The position numbers were made by a program, and so were the translations under genes. A stretch of 64,000 nt of DNA, taken from NCBI GenBank assembly GCA_030435675.1, contig CM059621.1, positions 682,001 through 746,000 on the forward strand, read 5' to 3'. The notes under the pieces were generated by a model. It was not told the DNA's origin and searched no databases. It worked only from the letters and a program-made list of their open reading frames with translations. Shown piece after piece: positions 21,551 through 32,892 of the stretch. Numbering within the stretch: the first letter of the stretch is position 1; every line of letters starts with the position of its first letter. Source of the DNA: Steinernema hermaphroditum. Taxonomy: Eukaryota > Nematoda > Chromadorea > Rhabditida > Steinernematidae.

Positions 21551-23429
21551 ATGAAATTCGTAAGCATTTAACTATTTTTAAAGGTGTTCAAGAAGCCGAT
21601 TGGAGCTCTTAAAGTGGATGTTTTCGTTTTTGCATTCATCTCGTTCAATTCATATTTACATTTGGGGAATTTGAGTTGTTGATCGCGCTTTTTCAAAACC
21701 AGAAACTATGCTACTAACTTCTTGTTGTCGTAATCGCTGTATAGGCCCATGTTTCAGTTTTTTACCCGGCGTAAAGTTAACGCCGCTCAGCTCGTCTGTG
21801 GGAGCTCAACGTTCGACATGTCCGCATGCGCTACGGCGTCAAATGTGTCCAGCATGCCCGTGATGTCGCCAAGATCGCTGCGGTCAGGCAGCGGGCGCAG
21901 GTCGCCAGCTAACATATCGCCACAGACGGATTCGCACACTCAGAACATCTCTACGGAGCTGGCAAGTGTTCACATGTTTTGGTTGTGACTACTGATGTTC
22001 TTTCAGTTGACTACGGAGTTGGCGTATGTGCGAGAACTCCAAGCAGTGGTGTGTTACTACTTGCGACGTTTCGAAGATCCCGAAAATCAAGACATGATTC
22101 CGGACCCGATCCGTGGCAAAAGCCAGCTTGTCTTTGGAAATATCTGTGACATCGTAATGCACCGAGTTGTTTTCACCGCGTCATGTCTTTCTTTGTAGAT
22201 CCAATTCCATAACAAGCACGTTCTGAGTGAGATGCTGAGCTCGACCGACTGTGCGATCAAACTGTGTAAATGTATCGTCAGCTACCGAAACAAGTTCTTA
22301 GAGCTCTATCTTGCTTACTGCCAGAATAAGCGCACGACAGACTGTATTCGGCAGAAGTATGTTGATAAGGAGCCTTTTTTCGTGGTATGTTCATGAATTA
22401 ATTAAATTATCTTGATAAATAAACTTCCAATTTCAGCGCTGTCAAGAAGAGGCAGGACACGCCTTGCCGCTAAGTGCCTACCTCTTGAAGCCCGTACAGA
22501 GAATAACAAAATACCAGCTATTGTTGAAAGAACTGGAAATGCACTGCACCGAGAAGCAGAAGGCCACAGTCCAAGACGCCCTGAAAACAATGTTGGACCT
22601 TCTGAATCGACTTAACCAATCCATTAATCATGTAATTTTCTGTTTGAAATGCTTGTAAACCATTCTGCGATTCAGGTTTACATAGCAAAATACCCTGGCG
22701 ACTTAGCACTTCTCGGTCGCTTCCGTCTTAGCAATGACTGTGACGTCTACATGTTCAACAGAAAAACTTGCAAAGTTAAGAAAACACAATACCGCCAGCT
22801 CTTTCTCTTCCAGGATGCGCTGCTGATGTGCAAGAAGAAGGATGACCCGCTGCGTAAAGTGTCGGAATATTTCGAGTACAAAATTTCTATTCCTGTATGG
22901 GTTTTATGTTTAAAGTGCACTTCCGATGGTCTATATTTAGATGGCGATGTTGAAGTTTGCGTCCTGTTCAAAGACTGGCAAGAAGAGGTTCGAAGTCTGG
23001 AGCGAAGAAGACCGCAACGGATACGCTATTTATATCCGCTCTCACGACGAAATGGCTAGGAAGAAATGGGTTGAGAAGTTGGATAAGATTTCAAGACAGT
23101 TGCAGAGCGCTAGCTTTGTCACTAGTAGAAATACTAGTGCACTGTCCAGCCAGTATAACTGCTGCGCTGAGCGTTTTAACCCTCTAGAAAGTGGCTATTC
23201 TTGGTATGTTCTCCCACTTTGGTTGCGGTAGCATCACATCGTTGGGCACTCTTAGGTGCACCGTAAACTGACTGAGCATTTGCAGTCCTGTGACTCCGGC
23301 TTCCACGATCGCCAGCACACCGTGTGCGCCGCGCATATTTTTCAACTTTGGCCGTAAGAACCACAGGTATTGTCTAGACGTTTCAACAGTAGAAGATCTT
23401 ATTGAATTTACAGCTTCAGGACCTTCTAA
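21551..23429 (+). CDS. Dbl-family Rho guanine nucleotide exchange factor (DH-PH)
   Basis: Exons: 21758-21961 (preceded by a 9-base start exon 21551-21559, or beginning directly at ATG 21749), 22007-22153, 22199-22384, 22437-22631, 22676-22894, 22941-23203, 23286-23366, 23414-23429; about 435-440 residues. After a Ser-rich N terminus comes a DH domain with ELAYVRELQAVVCYYL (the helix that opens DH domains) and the hallmark LKPVQRITKYQLLLKEL, followed by a PH domain (GRFRLSN...RQLFLFQDALLMCKKK...ARKKWVEKLDKI). Such proteins load GTP onto Rho-family GTPases at the membrane and remodel actin. The first large exon ends CTG|GCAAGT, so the next intron (21962-22006) would be of the rare GC-AG class. 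The last two small exons are the least certain part of the model. Confidence 0.85.
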
Positions 23430-23634
23430 CTATCGACGTCGTCGGAACACACCCATTATCAATCACCGGTACGGATTATTGTTTCTAACCCATAATTCGT
23501 TTGCCATAAAAATATTTACAACTCTGTCCTCTGACAGACTTTATTAGCACATAAATAAGTATATCCATACACCACAAAAGTGAACCGGACAAGGCATAGC
23601 CAGATGATTCCCGTATACGTTAGATTAAGAGCAT

Positions 23635-25974
23635 TCAGTCGATCACCAAGTCATCGTCCGCCTCCCACGCGCTCGTTCCATTTGTCTCGGTGTCTTGGTG
23701 TTCCAACTCCGTCTCCGCCGACGACTCCTTATCGGAGTTGAAGAGGGTGAACTTGACGGGAATGCCTGCTTGTCTGTCGAGGTACGACGTGGATGCCTCC
23801 ATCAGAGCGCGCGATTTGAGCGAATCGACAAGGGAAGGAGCGCTATCGAATTTGGGTTCCATATCGGCGAAGAAGTCCACTTCTTCTTCAGCGGGCGGTT
23901 TTATTTGAGGAAGGGAGAATTCAGAGCCTGCAATGGAGAGATCGTCATAGAAGATTCTTGGAGATAAAGCCCACGAGAGGGCTACATTAGCCACTTACCG
24001 ATATTTGACTTCTCACTCCGGCGACTCAAAGGACGAGACGGTGGATCCGCTCTTGCTGTCGCTATTTTCACCTTCTCTTCTGATTTCCTTTCCTCTGTCT
24101 CCTCATTCGCCACTTGTTCGTCGTTCTCAACCGTCTCGGCGTCTTGAGCACCCCAGGAAGACCATTCATCCTCTTCCATTTTCGGAACTTCTTCGGCTTC
24201 TACAGTGAGCTTTGAAGATCTCCTCTTCGACGTATCAGGGGAAGCGGAAGTAGATGAAGGCGTCGGAACGTATCGCGAAGGGGTCGACGCTTCTGAAGGG
24301 GCTGTGGACGGTGCCAGGGCGCCCTTGAGCGGCTTAGGCGTGCCATCGGAGAAGTGTTTCGTGTGCACGGCGCCAGTTACGCACTCTCCTCCCAATATAG
24401 GCACCAGGTCGGCCATGGCCCTCAGACTGGCGCTGACGATTACGTCGTCGGTATCGTACATCCCCAGGGTGAGCTAAACAAAGAGTCACGCGTTCAGGAT
24501 GTGGAAACAAACCTCAGGGAGGATTCGGCCTGCACATGACGTATGGTCGATGTGCGGACAGTAGAGATGGAAGTGGCGGAGAAGCGCCAATCGGATTGCC
24601 TTGTCCCGAACGCCGAAAATCCTCAGGATCTCGGGGATCAAGTAGGAGCGGTAGAGGTCCTCGCTTAAGATGTCTAAAAAGATGTCAGTTTAAGCCCGAC
24701 TACGGTAATCCTGGAAGATTTTCAGTCTGTGGTTACTGTGCTACTTACCGTTCATACTCAGAAGATGCAGAAGAAAGCTCTCGTGGGCTCTTTCGTCCAG
24801 CATGACGTACCGTGACAAAAACAGTCGTATCAGTCGTTTGGCGACGGATTCGGGTGAAATGTGGGACAGTTTGTGGGTTAGATTCCTAGAAATAAGCAGC
24901 TTGGAGCATAACAGCTCAAATCCCACTGGAAAACGGCGACAACCAGGCTTCTGCTACCGTAGACCATAATTCGAAAGTTTAAATCAATTACCCGAAGAAA
25001 TCAATCTTCTCTTCATCACTCTTCAGCTGGATATGTTCAAGGAAGTTCGTAATTTCAAACAGTGGGCTCTGCAGGCTACCATCTTCTAGAAGCGCTCGAA
25101 GCTCTATTGATTCATCGCTGAGTCGCTCTTTTAAAGCATCGAATTCGTCGGCGGTTTCCTCGTCCACCAGCGGCGTGAGGAATTGCAGTAAAGCTACAAA
25201 ATCTTTGACGTCCGGCGAGTCACCACTCCTCCGAGAGGCGTGCTCGAAGGAGCCGAGCTTCCAGCGGCCGTCGGGGGTTACGAAGATTGCCGCTGCAGAA
25301 AGGGAATTGTGGATTATACCCGCCTGAAAGTGAACGGAAAAATGTAGACAAGCAACCGGTCGTGAGAGTGCATTCGTCTGTCTCCGGCATTCTAGACTGT
25401 CTAGTGTCTAGGTGACGCTTTTCAAACTTTAGTCTCCTTTACAGGATTTGCAGAAGGAGACTTCAAACACTGGACAGTCTCTGGTAGACGGGTAGATCGG
25501 TTGCATCTCCTAATCGGGCAACTAACTTTTTCGTGGAGAAAAACTAAAGCGTTCACAACGTCAAGAAGTCCGGCGCGAATCTCAGCCGAGTCCATCGACT
25601 TCGCGGCGACGTCGAGCACGTCCACCCGTTCGGTTATAAGCGCCACATCTGACGAGCTCCGAAGACAGTCATGGTAGTGGAGAATACTTGGATGACGGAG
25701 TTGTTTGAGCATCTATAATTTCCGAATGCTTTTATTCAGTCAACCACATGCACACCTGAATCCCGTTGGTGACGAGCTTCCCGGCATCTGGAGAGCTCAG
25801 CGAACGGCTAAAGACCGTTCCCAACATCTTTGGTCGCTTGTTGGACGACTTGCGGACACAGTGCCGGATCTGCTCCCAGGTTTTGTAGGCGCCGGAAGCC
25901 CTGTCGACGTCCTGGAGGAACTGCACATCCCCCGAGGAGGAGCCAACGGAGTGGTGGCTGCCGTTAGCTCCCAT
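23635..25974 (-). CDS. SCYL-family pseudokinase (SCYL3/PACE-1-like)
   Basis: Seven exons: 25974-25756, 25712-25527, 25323-24992, 24885-24749, 24673-24513, 24473-23999, 23927-23635; 600 residues, all phases consistent. The start MGANGS fits N-terminal myristoylation, as in SCYL3. Residues about 60-245 are a degenerate kinase domain (MLKQLRHPSILHYHDCL, LITERVDVLDVAA, then GIIHNSLSAAIFVTPDGRWKLG), in which HRD and DFG are replaced, so it should be inactive. A HEAT-like helical part follows (HISPESVAKRLIRLF, YLIPEILRIFGVRDKAIRLALL), then ASLRAMADLVPILGGE, typical of SCYL proteins. The tail is Ser/Thr/Glu-rich with DEWSSWG and ends SAWEADDDLVID. SCYL proteins act in Golgi traffic. The ARL1 gene lies 169 bp upstream on the same strand. 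Confidence 0.88.
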
Positions 25975-26088
25975 GTGCCCTAAGAACCTGAACCACGACT
26001 AGCACCGCGTGCTCTAAGGCCAACAACGTCACATAAATATGCATCTGGAAAGGAACCACACACGATATCTCTGAAAAATAAGTTAATT

Positions 26089-26094
26089 TTTATT
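26089..26094 (-). terminator. Poly(A) signal between arl-1 and the SCYL gene
   Basis: TTTATT on the plus strand reads AATAAA on the minus strand, 50 bp after the arl-1 stop codon and 115 bp before the SCYL start. This fits a nematode operon junction. Confidence 0.55.
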
Positions 26095-26143
26095 TATATA
26101 TCACACGAGTTATTAATTTTGAGATAAATTAAAATCGCTGAAA

Positions 26144-26781
26144 TCATTTTCCCTGCTGTAGCGCGTTTGCAAGCCACTCCATCGCTTCGTCGAGGCCTTC
26201 TCCTTTTGCCGCCGACGTTTTGAATATTTGGAACGTTCTATTCCGCAGCGCATCGAGCCCAAGGGCACGGTGTACGTCGGCTACTGAAAGGCACCCGGGA
26301 ATGTCCTGCTTGTTTGCCAGGATCATGAGCAACGCGTTTTTAAGCTCTTCTTCTTCGAGCATCGAAACGAGCTCCTGAAAATAGAACGCTAATTGTGGGC
26401 TCTGGAATGCTAATGCTACCTGCTTCGAAATACCAATCCTGTCTTTATCGGCAGAGTCAACAACGTAGATAACGGCGTCCGTGTTCGAATAGTAACAGCG
26501 CCAGTAGGGGCGGATTGACGTTTGCCCTCCGAGATCCCATACTTGAAATTTCAGGTTCTTGTAGGTAACCTAAAAATGATGGATCTGTCAAGCAGTCAGA
26601 GTGTTTCTTAATCACAAACCTGTTCAACATTAAATCCAATAGTTGGAATGGTCGTCACAACTTCGCCAACTTGAAGCCTGTAGAGAATGGTCGTTTTTCC
26701 GGCACCGTCAAGCCCGAGGATCAAGATGCGCATCTCGCGCTGGCCGAAGAGGCCTCGGAAATAGCTCATAACGCCTCCCAT
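26144..26781 (-). CDS. arl-1: ARL1, ARF-like small GTPase
   Basis: Three exons: 26781-26620, 26569-26420, 26374-26144; 180 residues, the usual length. It shows Gly2 for myristoylation ([13 protein letters not shown]), the P-loop GLDGAGKT (23-30), switch 1 [11 protein letters not shown], switch 2 [17 protein letters not shown] (DLGGQ at 66-70), NKQD (125-128) and TSAAKGEG near the end. The match to animal ARL1 is close over the whole length. The protein recruits GRIP-domain golgins to the trans-Golgi. An in-frame upstream Met (26817) exists, but the Gly2 start is the functional one in this family. It heads a possible operon with the SCYL pseudokinase, which also works at the Golgi. Confidence 0.97.
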
Positions 26782-28786
26782 GGCTACGGCGTTTGAGGGA
26801 TCTAAAAGTGCACACATTAGTCCTGGCAGTGAATGTATAAAATTGAAATGGACGCGAACACGTTGATGTTAGCTCAACTGCCCAGCGCCAACGTATTTCA
26901 AGTGGCATTCGAATCGAATACAGGTTCTGCAAACCATGGTGCAAATTAACTAAGGGCCTAGGTTTGCATCATAGCATACAGTCGCTAAAAATCAGCGCTT
27001 CTTGACGAACAATTGAATGATTTAATGAACAGCAATCGAATAGAAACATATGCCTTCGCGTGATCGAAGAGAGCGTCATCAAACTGACAAGAACATCAAT
27101 AATCAGTTGTCAATTGCCGAACAGCTCAACTTTCCAGTTTCTTGACGAAAACATCAAAACAGAAAGTCCAAAAATATCTGAAAAATACATCAGTTTCCAA
27201 GCGATATCAAAGGCCAGAAAAGGAAGTTTTCCAGTCGTAAAATTAATCGCCTTCTTCGGGATCGACACACAAAAACGAATCGGAACATCAAAAGCCAGGT
27301 GATTCCTTTGCCCTGCCGCTCAGCTGACAGTTCGGCCACTGACAGATCACTTGCAACAGCAAAACATAGACAGAGAGACACGAACTGGCCAGACAATAGA
27401 CTAATGGGCGCATCGCCGTCCCATCGGCTGCAGTGGTCCCTCCGGCGGGTTGGTTGGCGGTCGGTCGCCTCCTCTGGTTCCCCCGGCGGCTGGATCGCTC
27501 TCCCACGTCATGTCCTCCGGCACAATCAGATTTGTCCATCTGCCACGACGGAACGTACGTGAAGGCACGTGGCGCACGACGTTCGTGGCAGGACTCAGTC
27601 ATGTCTCTTTTTCGCCACAGCTCTGTTTATTCACGAGCGAGCGACGTGGCAGATGGGGAACGTCGTCGCGGCGACCCTTTCGTTGGCCGTCAGGTCGCTA
27701 AGGAGGGGCGAACGAGAGTGGTGGCCTATTCTCCGCCAATCGAAGTTGTAATATTTCTTCGCTTTTTAGTCTGTCGCTCGTGTGTTATCACCTGTGACGC
27801 TTCGGTTTGCGTTGATATCACTATTTTGGAGGGTTTTGGATCAGATGTTTGCGTGTTTTTGTGCGTCTCTGTTCGCTTTGATTCGATATGACCTTGTTCC
27901 AATTTGTGATTAGATCGTCACGCGTGCCATGGTCACATCGACTTTCCGTACGCTTGACGAGTGGTTCAGTTGGTATTTTAAATTCCGTTTGTGCAAAATT
28001 TGGAATTTCGCGAATGTTCGGATGTACATATGATTAGTATATGGTGAGTTCGAATTTGGGAAAATTTGATTCGTTTGTTTGTTGGCTCTTTGTTGAAGGG
28101 TTGTTGTTTGGAGGTCAGTGGAACGAAAACTGGAAAGCGTGATTTGATCAAACCTGATGTATGCAAAAATCCTGCATTTGACCCGTGAGCTTCCCTATCG
28201 AATGAGAGCTCCTGTAAAAAAAAAGAAAAATTACGTTCCATGCAGCGTTGTTCAATGCAATAGGTTTTATACAGCAATTTATGAATGAGAAATCTCGATG
28301 GGACATTGCCAGTGGGTGAGTTTTTTGAAAATTGGTATGATTGAAATTGGATAAAGACTTTGTACTTTGGAAATTGCATCCGGGGCATGTCTAATCGTTT
28401 TCTCTAATGTTGTCATTCTTACGTGATGTGAAATTCTTGGTGAAGTGTCCAAAAAGAATTATCAGTAGCCGGTTTTAGTTTTTGGTTCAGCAATTGTTAT
28501 CGTAAAGGCGCAAGCTTTTGATCAGTGTTTTGTGTGGCCACAGATATTTGTCCGTAATTGCCGGGAAAATATCGAACTACTTAAAATGGAGTTATGACTC
28601 GCTAAACCTTCATTGTTTGTCTCTTTGTGACGCGAGAGAACCAGCAAATGCTGGGTGGTGTGATTGCAATACGTATTCTCGTGTCGCTCGTGGTAAGGTC
28701 ATTTTTCATATCAAACTGTGGTGTCGTGTCAATTGATGGCGTGCGACAGGGTTTGAGGCTTTTCAATTGAACTCCTTGTTTCAGGT
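26782..28786. other. Intergenic or 5' region between divergent arl-1 and erd-2
   Basis: No coding exon I can support. Minus-strand and plus-strand open frames at 27290-27890 are GC-rich but have low-complexity, non-conserved character. This is the shared upstream region of the two divergent secretory-pathway genes and may hold 5' exons or promoters. A TTGTTTCAG acceptor directly before the erd-2 start (28776-28784) would suit trans-splicing or a 5' UTR intron. Confidence 0.4.
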
Positions 28787-29476
28787 ATGAATCTATTTCG
28801 CCTGTGTGGCGACCTGTCGCACCTGTTCGCCATCCTTATTCTTCTCCTTAAAATATGGAAGACTCGTTCATGCTCAGGTATATCGGCCAAGTCGCAGATT
28901 CTCTTTGCACTCGTCTTCGTGACGAGGTACCTCGACTTGATGACGAGTTACATCTCCCTCTATAACTCAGTCATGAAGGTGAGATGGACACCAATTTTCA
29001 ATTGATTTATGTCTACATTATTTTAGGTTTTCTTCATTCTCTCGTCGTTGGCCACGGTGTACCTGATGCTTATCAAATTCCGGTCAACGTACCAACGTGA
29101 ACAGGACATCTTCCGCGTCGAAATTCTCGTTCTTCCCGCGGCGATCTTAGCCCTCCTGATCAACAATCAATTCACGCCGATGGAAGTTCTCTGGACGTTC
29201 AGCATTTATCTGGAGGCAGTCGCTATTCTACCGCAGCTGTTTATGCTGCAGCGCACCGGGGAGGCCGAAACGATCACGGCGCACTACCTCTTCGCTCTGG
29301 GCAGTTACCGTGCTCTTTATCTGCTGAACTGGGTGTACCGCTACTACATGGAAGACTTCTTCGATGCCTATGCCGTAGTCGCAGGAATCATCCAGACCGT
29401 TCTGTATGCAGACTTCTTCTACATCTACGTGACCAGAGTCGTCAAAGAAGGTGGAAAGCTCGAACTCCCGATCTAA
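28787..29476 (+). CDS. erd-2: KDEL receptor (ER retention receptor)
   Basis: Two exons, 28787-28978 and 29027-29476, joined in phase 0: 213 residues, the family length. The protein is hydrophobic with seven helices and contains the invariant blocks [68 protein letters not shown] and [15 protein letters not shown]. It binds the C-terminal KDEL/HDEL tag of escaped ER proteins in the Golgi and returns them in COPI vesicles. The start follows an acceptor TTGTTTCAG by two bases, so a 5' intron or spliced leader is likely. An ATTAAA poly(A) signal lies about 40 bp after the stop. Confidence 0.97.
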
Positions 29477-29653
29477 GTAACTAATTTATTGTATTATTAC
29501 CACGTGCCGATTAAAGTACTTGTTGTTTGGTTGTTCTAATTTTGTCTCGTTCCAATTTCATGGTTCAGAATCTTACAGTGTATCGCACCGAGATAAGCTA
29601 GGGCAATCTTCGTCACCGCGAAACATCCTTTACCAATCTCAAAAGTACAAAAG

Positions 29654-30075
29654 CTAGAACCTCCACTTCACTTCGATTCCGATTGCGACGATAATGGCCA
29701 CATCAGCGAGGATGGTGATCAACGCGCCAAGAGAGAGGAAAAGAACGAGATTCGGAGCCGAATTTTTTTCTTCCTTCCTGCTGTAATAATCCGAAATGAT
29801 CAGAACTGAAGAGGAAAAACACCCACACAGCCTTGGCAGCCGGAGCCCCTCCGTTGTCCCAGTCCGAGTTCTGCAAAGATCCATTATGGCGCGGAGTTGA
29901 GACTTCAAAGACTTACCGCGATGCCCTGCTTCTTCTGATTGGTCATGAACGCGACAGTCGTAGCGATGGTTTGCTCGTTGGCGTGGACGACATCGCATTC
30001 ACCGGTCATGCCCATTTCAGTGACGTTGTCACCTTCTTTGCGCGCCAGCGTCTCGATAGTCATGTTGTTGTCCAT
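29654..30075 (-). CDS. 109-aa single-pass membrane protein, copy 1
   Basis: Three exons: 30075-29917, 29870-29827, 29780-29654; 109 residues, phases consistent. A polar N-terminal half (MDNNMTIETLARKEGDNVTE, two N-x-T sites) carries one Cys at about residue 26. A short NSDWDNGGAPAAKAV exon follows, then a C-terminal hydrophobic helix (NLVLFLSLGALITILADVAI) and a short basic end, KWRF. I know no family; nematode-specific is a guess. The start could lie further upstream, as the frame is open for 25 more codons (to 30150). It begins 219 bp after the idh-2 stop on the same strand, so it could be the second gene of an operon. An almost identical inverted copy is at 36062-36486. Confidence 0.8.
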
Positions 30076-30293
30076 CGCTGCAGAACCGACCGCACTCTGG
30101 AGCTCGGAAGGAGTCGACTGATGGTGGTAGGTGCAAAGGTGCCTCGGCATTTATCCGTCTAGACAACAATGAAGGGGAGCTCTGCGTCCCAAAACGTTCA
30201 TATTTACACTTTAATTAATACTTAAAAAGTTCCAAAACATCTGCCTAGAAAAGACAGTCTAATTTTGTACACAACAAGTGAATTGTACGCAAA

Positions 30294-31830
30294 TTATTCT
30301 TCGGCCATTAGCTGGGCGAGGCGCTTGTCGATGGCCAAAAGGAAGTCTTCGGTGTGCAGATACGATCCCTTCTGCGCACCCTTAATGCCGTGGATGCAGA
30401 TCGCGAGATCCTTCGTCATGAGTCCATCTTCGATCGTCGACACGCACGCGGTTTCCAGAGTTTCGGCGAACCTGGAAAGTACGAATGTAAGAAGGTACTG
30501 TACATTAGAGCCGGGAAAGTGTGGCCTTAATCTTGACATAATACTTACTTCTTCAACTGCTCATTGTTGTCGAGCTTCGCGCGATGGGCCAAGCCACGCG
30601 ACCAGGCGAAGATGGACGCCACCGGATTCGTCGACGTCGGGTTGCCCTTCTGGTGTTCGCGGTAGTGCCTGGTGACTGTTCCGTGGGCAGCTTCAGCTTC
30701 GATCGTCTGACCGTCGGGGCACATCAGGACAGAGGTCATGAGTCCGAGCGATCCATAGCCTTGAGCGACGATATCCGACTGAACGTCACCGTCGTAGTTC
30801 TTGCAGGCCCAAACACAACCTCCATCGCCCTTTAGCACTTGAGCGACCATATCGTCGATCAGGCGGTGCTCGTACCAAATTCCGAGCTCGTCAAAGTCCT
30901 TCTTGTACTCGCTGACAGAAAAACGTGGTCAAGCGATGTCAGAATGAGATCTTACGTCTCAAAGATTTCTTGAAAGATGTCCTTAAAACGGCCATCGTAA
31001 CGCTTAAGGATAGTATTTTTGGTGCTCAGGTACAGTGACCACTTCTTCATAATGGCGTATTGGAAGCAAGAGTGCGCGAAGCCGCTGATGCTCTGAAGTA
31101 AATATGATCAGATCCAGTCATTGTGTGAAACCTTACTTCATCAAGGTTGTACATTCCCATAACCACTCCTCCACTCTTCTTGAACTCGAATACATCATGA
31201 TGCTTCACTTTGCCTTCGGCAGTGGTGATAGTCAGCTGGAACTTCGATCCCTTAGGCACCACCAAGTCCATAGCCTTATACTGATCACCGAAAGCGTGAC
31301 GCCCAATCACGATGGGCTTCTTCCATCCAGGAACCAGGCGTGGAATGTTCTTGCAAACGATGGGCTCTCGGAACACGGTACCACCCAAGATGTTTCGAAG
31401 CGTGCCGTTCGGGCTCAGCCACATCTTCTTCAGTTTGAATTCTCGGACGCGCTCCTCGTCGGGAGTGATGGTGGCGCACTTGATGCCGACGTTGTACTTG
31501 AGAATTGCGTGTGCGGCGTCAATGGTAACCTGGTCGTCCGTTTCGTCGCGATGAGGCAGTCCGAGATCGTAGTACTTGATGTCGAGATCGAGGTAGGGGA
31601 AGATGAGCTGAAGAAGAAGCCTTGAGAGGGGCTTAACATGACGGTTCCGCTACCTTGTTCTTGATCTCTTTCCAGATGATCCGGGTCATTTCGTCGCCAT
31701 CCAAATCCACAACTGGATGTTCAACCTTGATCTTCTTGAATTCTTTCTGGCCAGCCGTGGCTACGGTCCGGCACTGGTTCTGCACCAACGATGCCTGGCG
31801 GAGGCCGTGGATCAGTTGGCGACGCAGCAT
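30294..31830 (-). CDS. idh-2: NADP-dependent isocitrate dehydrogenase, mitochondrial type
   Basis: Five exons: 31830-31654, 31607-31137, 31092-30956, 30911-30549, 30471-30294; 441 residues, close to animal mitochondrial IDH2. The enzyme decarboxylates isocitrate to 2-oxoglutarate and makes NADPH. The N terminus [15 protein letters not shown] is basic and amphipathic, as a mitochondrial transit peptide should be, and is followed by the start of the mature enzyme ([14 protein letters not shown]). Further landmarks are [20 protein letters not shown] (isocitrate loop), [19 protein letters not shown], the active-site [20 protein letters not shown], and the family signature [20 protein letters not shown]. 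Each exon is in phase. An in-frame upstream Met (32046) is possible but would spoil the transit peptide. Confidence 0.96.
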
Positions 31831-32892
31831 CTTCTGAAACGAGCGCAAAGGGTTAGTCGTTGTGGCAGATAGCAGTGTAACGCGGGCAAAAAGCGCAGAT
31901 AGAGGGTTTCGTAAACAAAGGAAGTCATAAAATGACCCGAAGAAATGTCGCACGGAAGATATTTTTGAACTACAGCGATATAGGCAAAAACAAACATGTA
32001 AGTACAGCTTTGAGTACAAATGAGAAACATGAGGAGAAGACGGCACTTAGGCGATAAGGAACAGATAGACAAGAGTACTTCCCGCACGCTTACTCCAGCA
32101 AATAATCGAATTACCGCGAGAACGAAGACGAGCATTGCGATAGTGACCAAAAACTGGAAAACCGCCTAGTACAATTAAGAATCGTTGTAACAAACAACAG
32201 CTAAGTTCCACATTAGAGACAACTCACGTCTGCCTCTAACAGATAAAACCAAAGTGCACAACGATCCCTCGTGTTGACCCGCGCCGGACCAGCAAAAGTC
32301 TAAGTGTCGAAAGTCGCATCTATCTTATCAGTAGCGCTGGTGAATGGCCGTCGACGACGTGATAAGACAAAGAAAGAAGAGGTAGTGTGCGCCGCGGCGT
32401 TACGACGACGCGAATGAACCTCGGCTCGGTCACTGATCTTAACTTTTGCGTGAACGCTATCAATGCTGAACCGAACCGGTTGCGCGTTTGTTTCTCAAAA
32501 ACGAACGTTGCAAGCGCGTGATGACAGCAAACAGCGCGAAATATAATGGCAGCTTGGCGCACGGCCCGCTAGTCATATGACGGCGATGCGCAGATGAAGA
32601 GGAAGAGAGCAACGTGGAGGAACTAATTTTGCGAAAACAGACAAAAGGGCAACGTCCCTGTCTGTCTGCTGTGACATTAGACCAGACTGCAGATCTACAC
32701 AGACACATAGCACACAATCCAGACAGCTGTGACCGGTTCATCATGTCTACAGTGTACATACACTGAGAACAGCAAACTCACCACAAAACAAAAGTAGATG
32801 TAGAGCCTAAATGAGATACTGAACCCTCATAGCAGCAAAGAACACAGAACAACCCCGATAAAACTCATTCATTAACGTTAGAGCTATAACAA
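31831..32892. other. Upstream region of idh-2
   Basis: About 1.06 kb between the idh-2 start and the stop of the deubiquitinase gene. Open frames here lack protein character. It presumably holds the idh-2 promoter and the end of the deubiquitinase transcript. No repeat seen. Confidence 0.4.

Noticed and set aside
27288..27891. Overlapping open frames of 60-152 codons on both strands
   Set aside because: GC-rich chance frames in the shared upstream region of arl-1 and erd-2, without conserved motifs.
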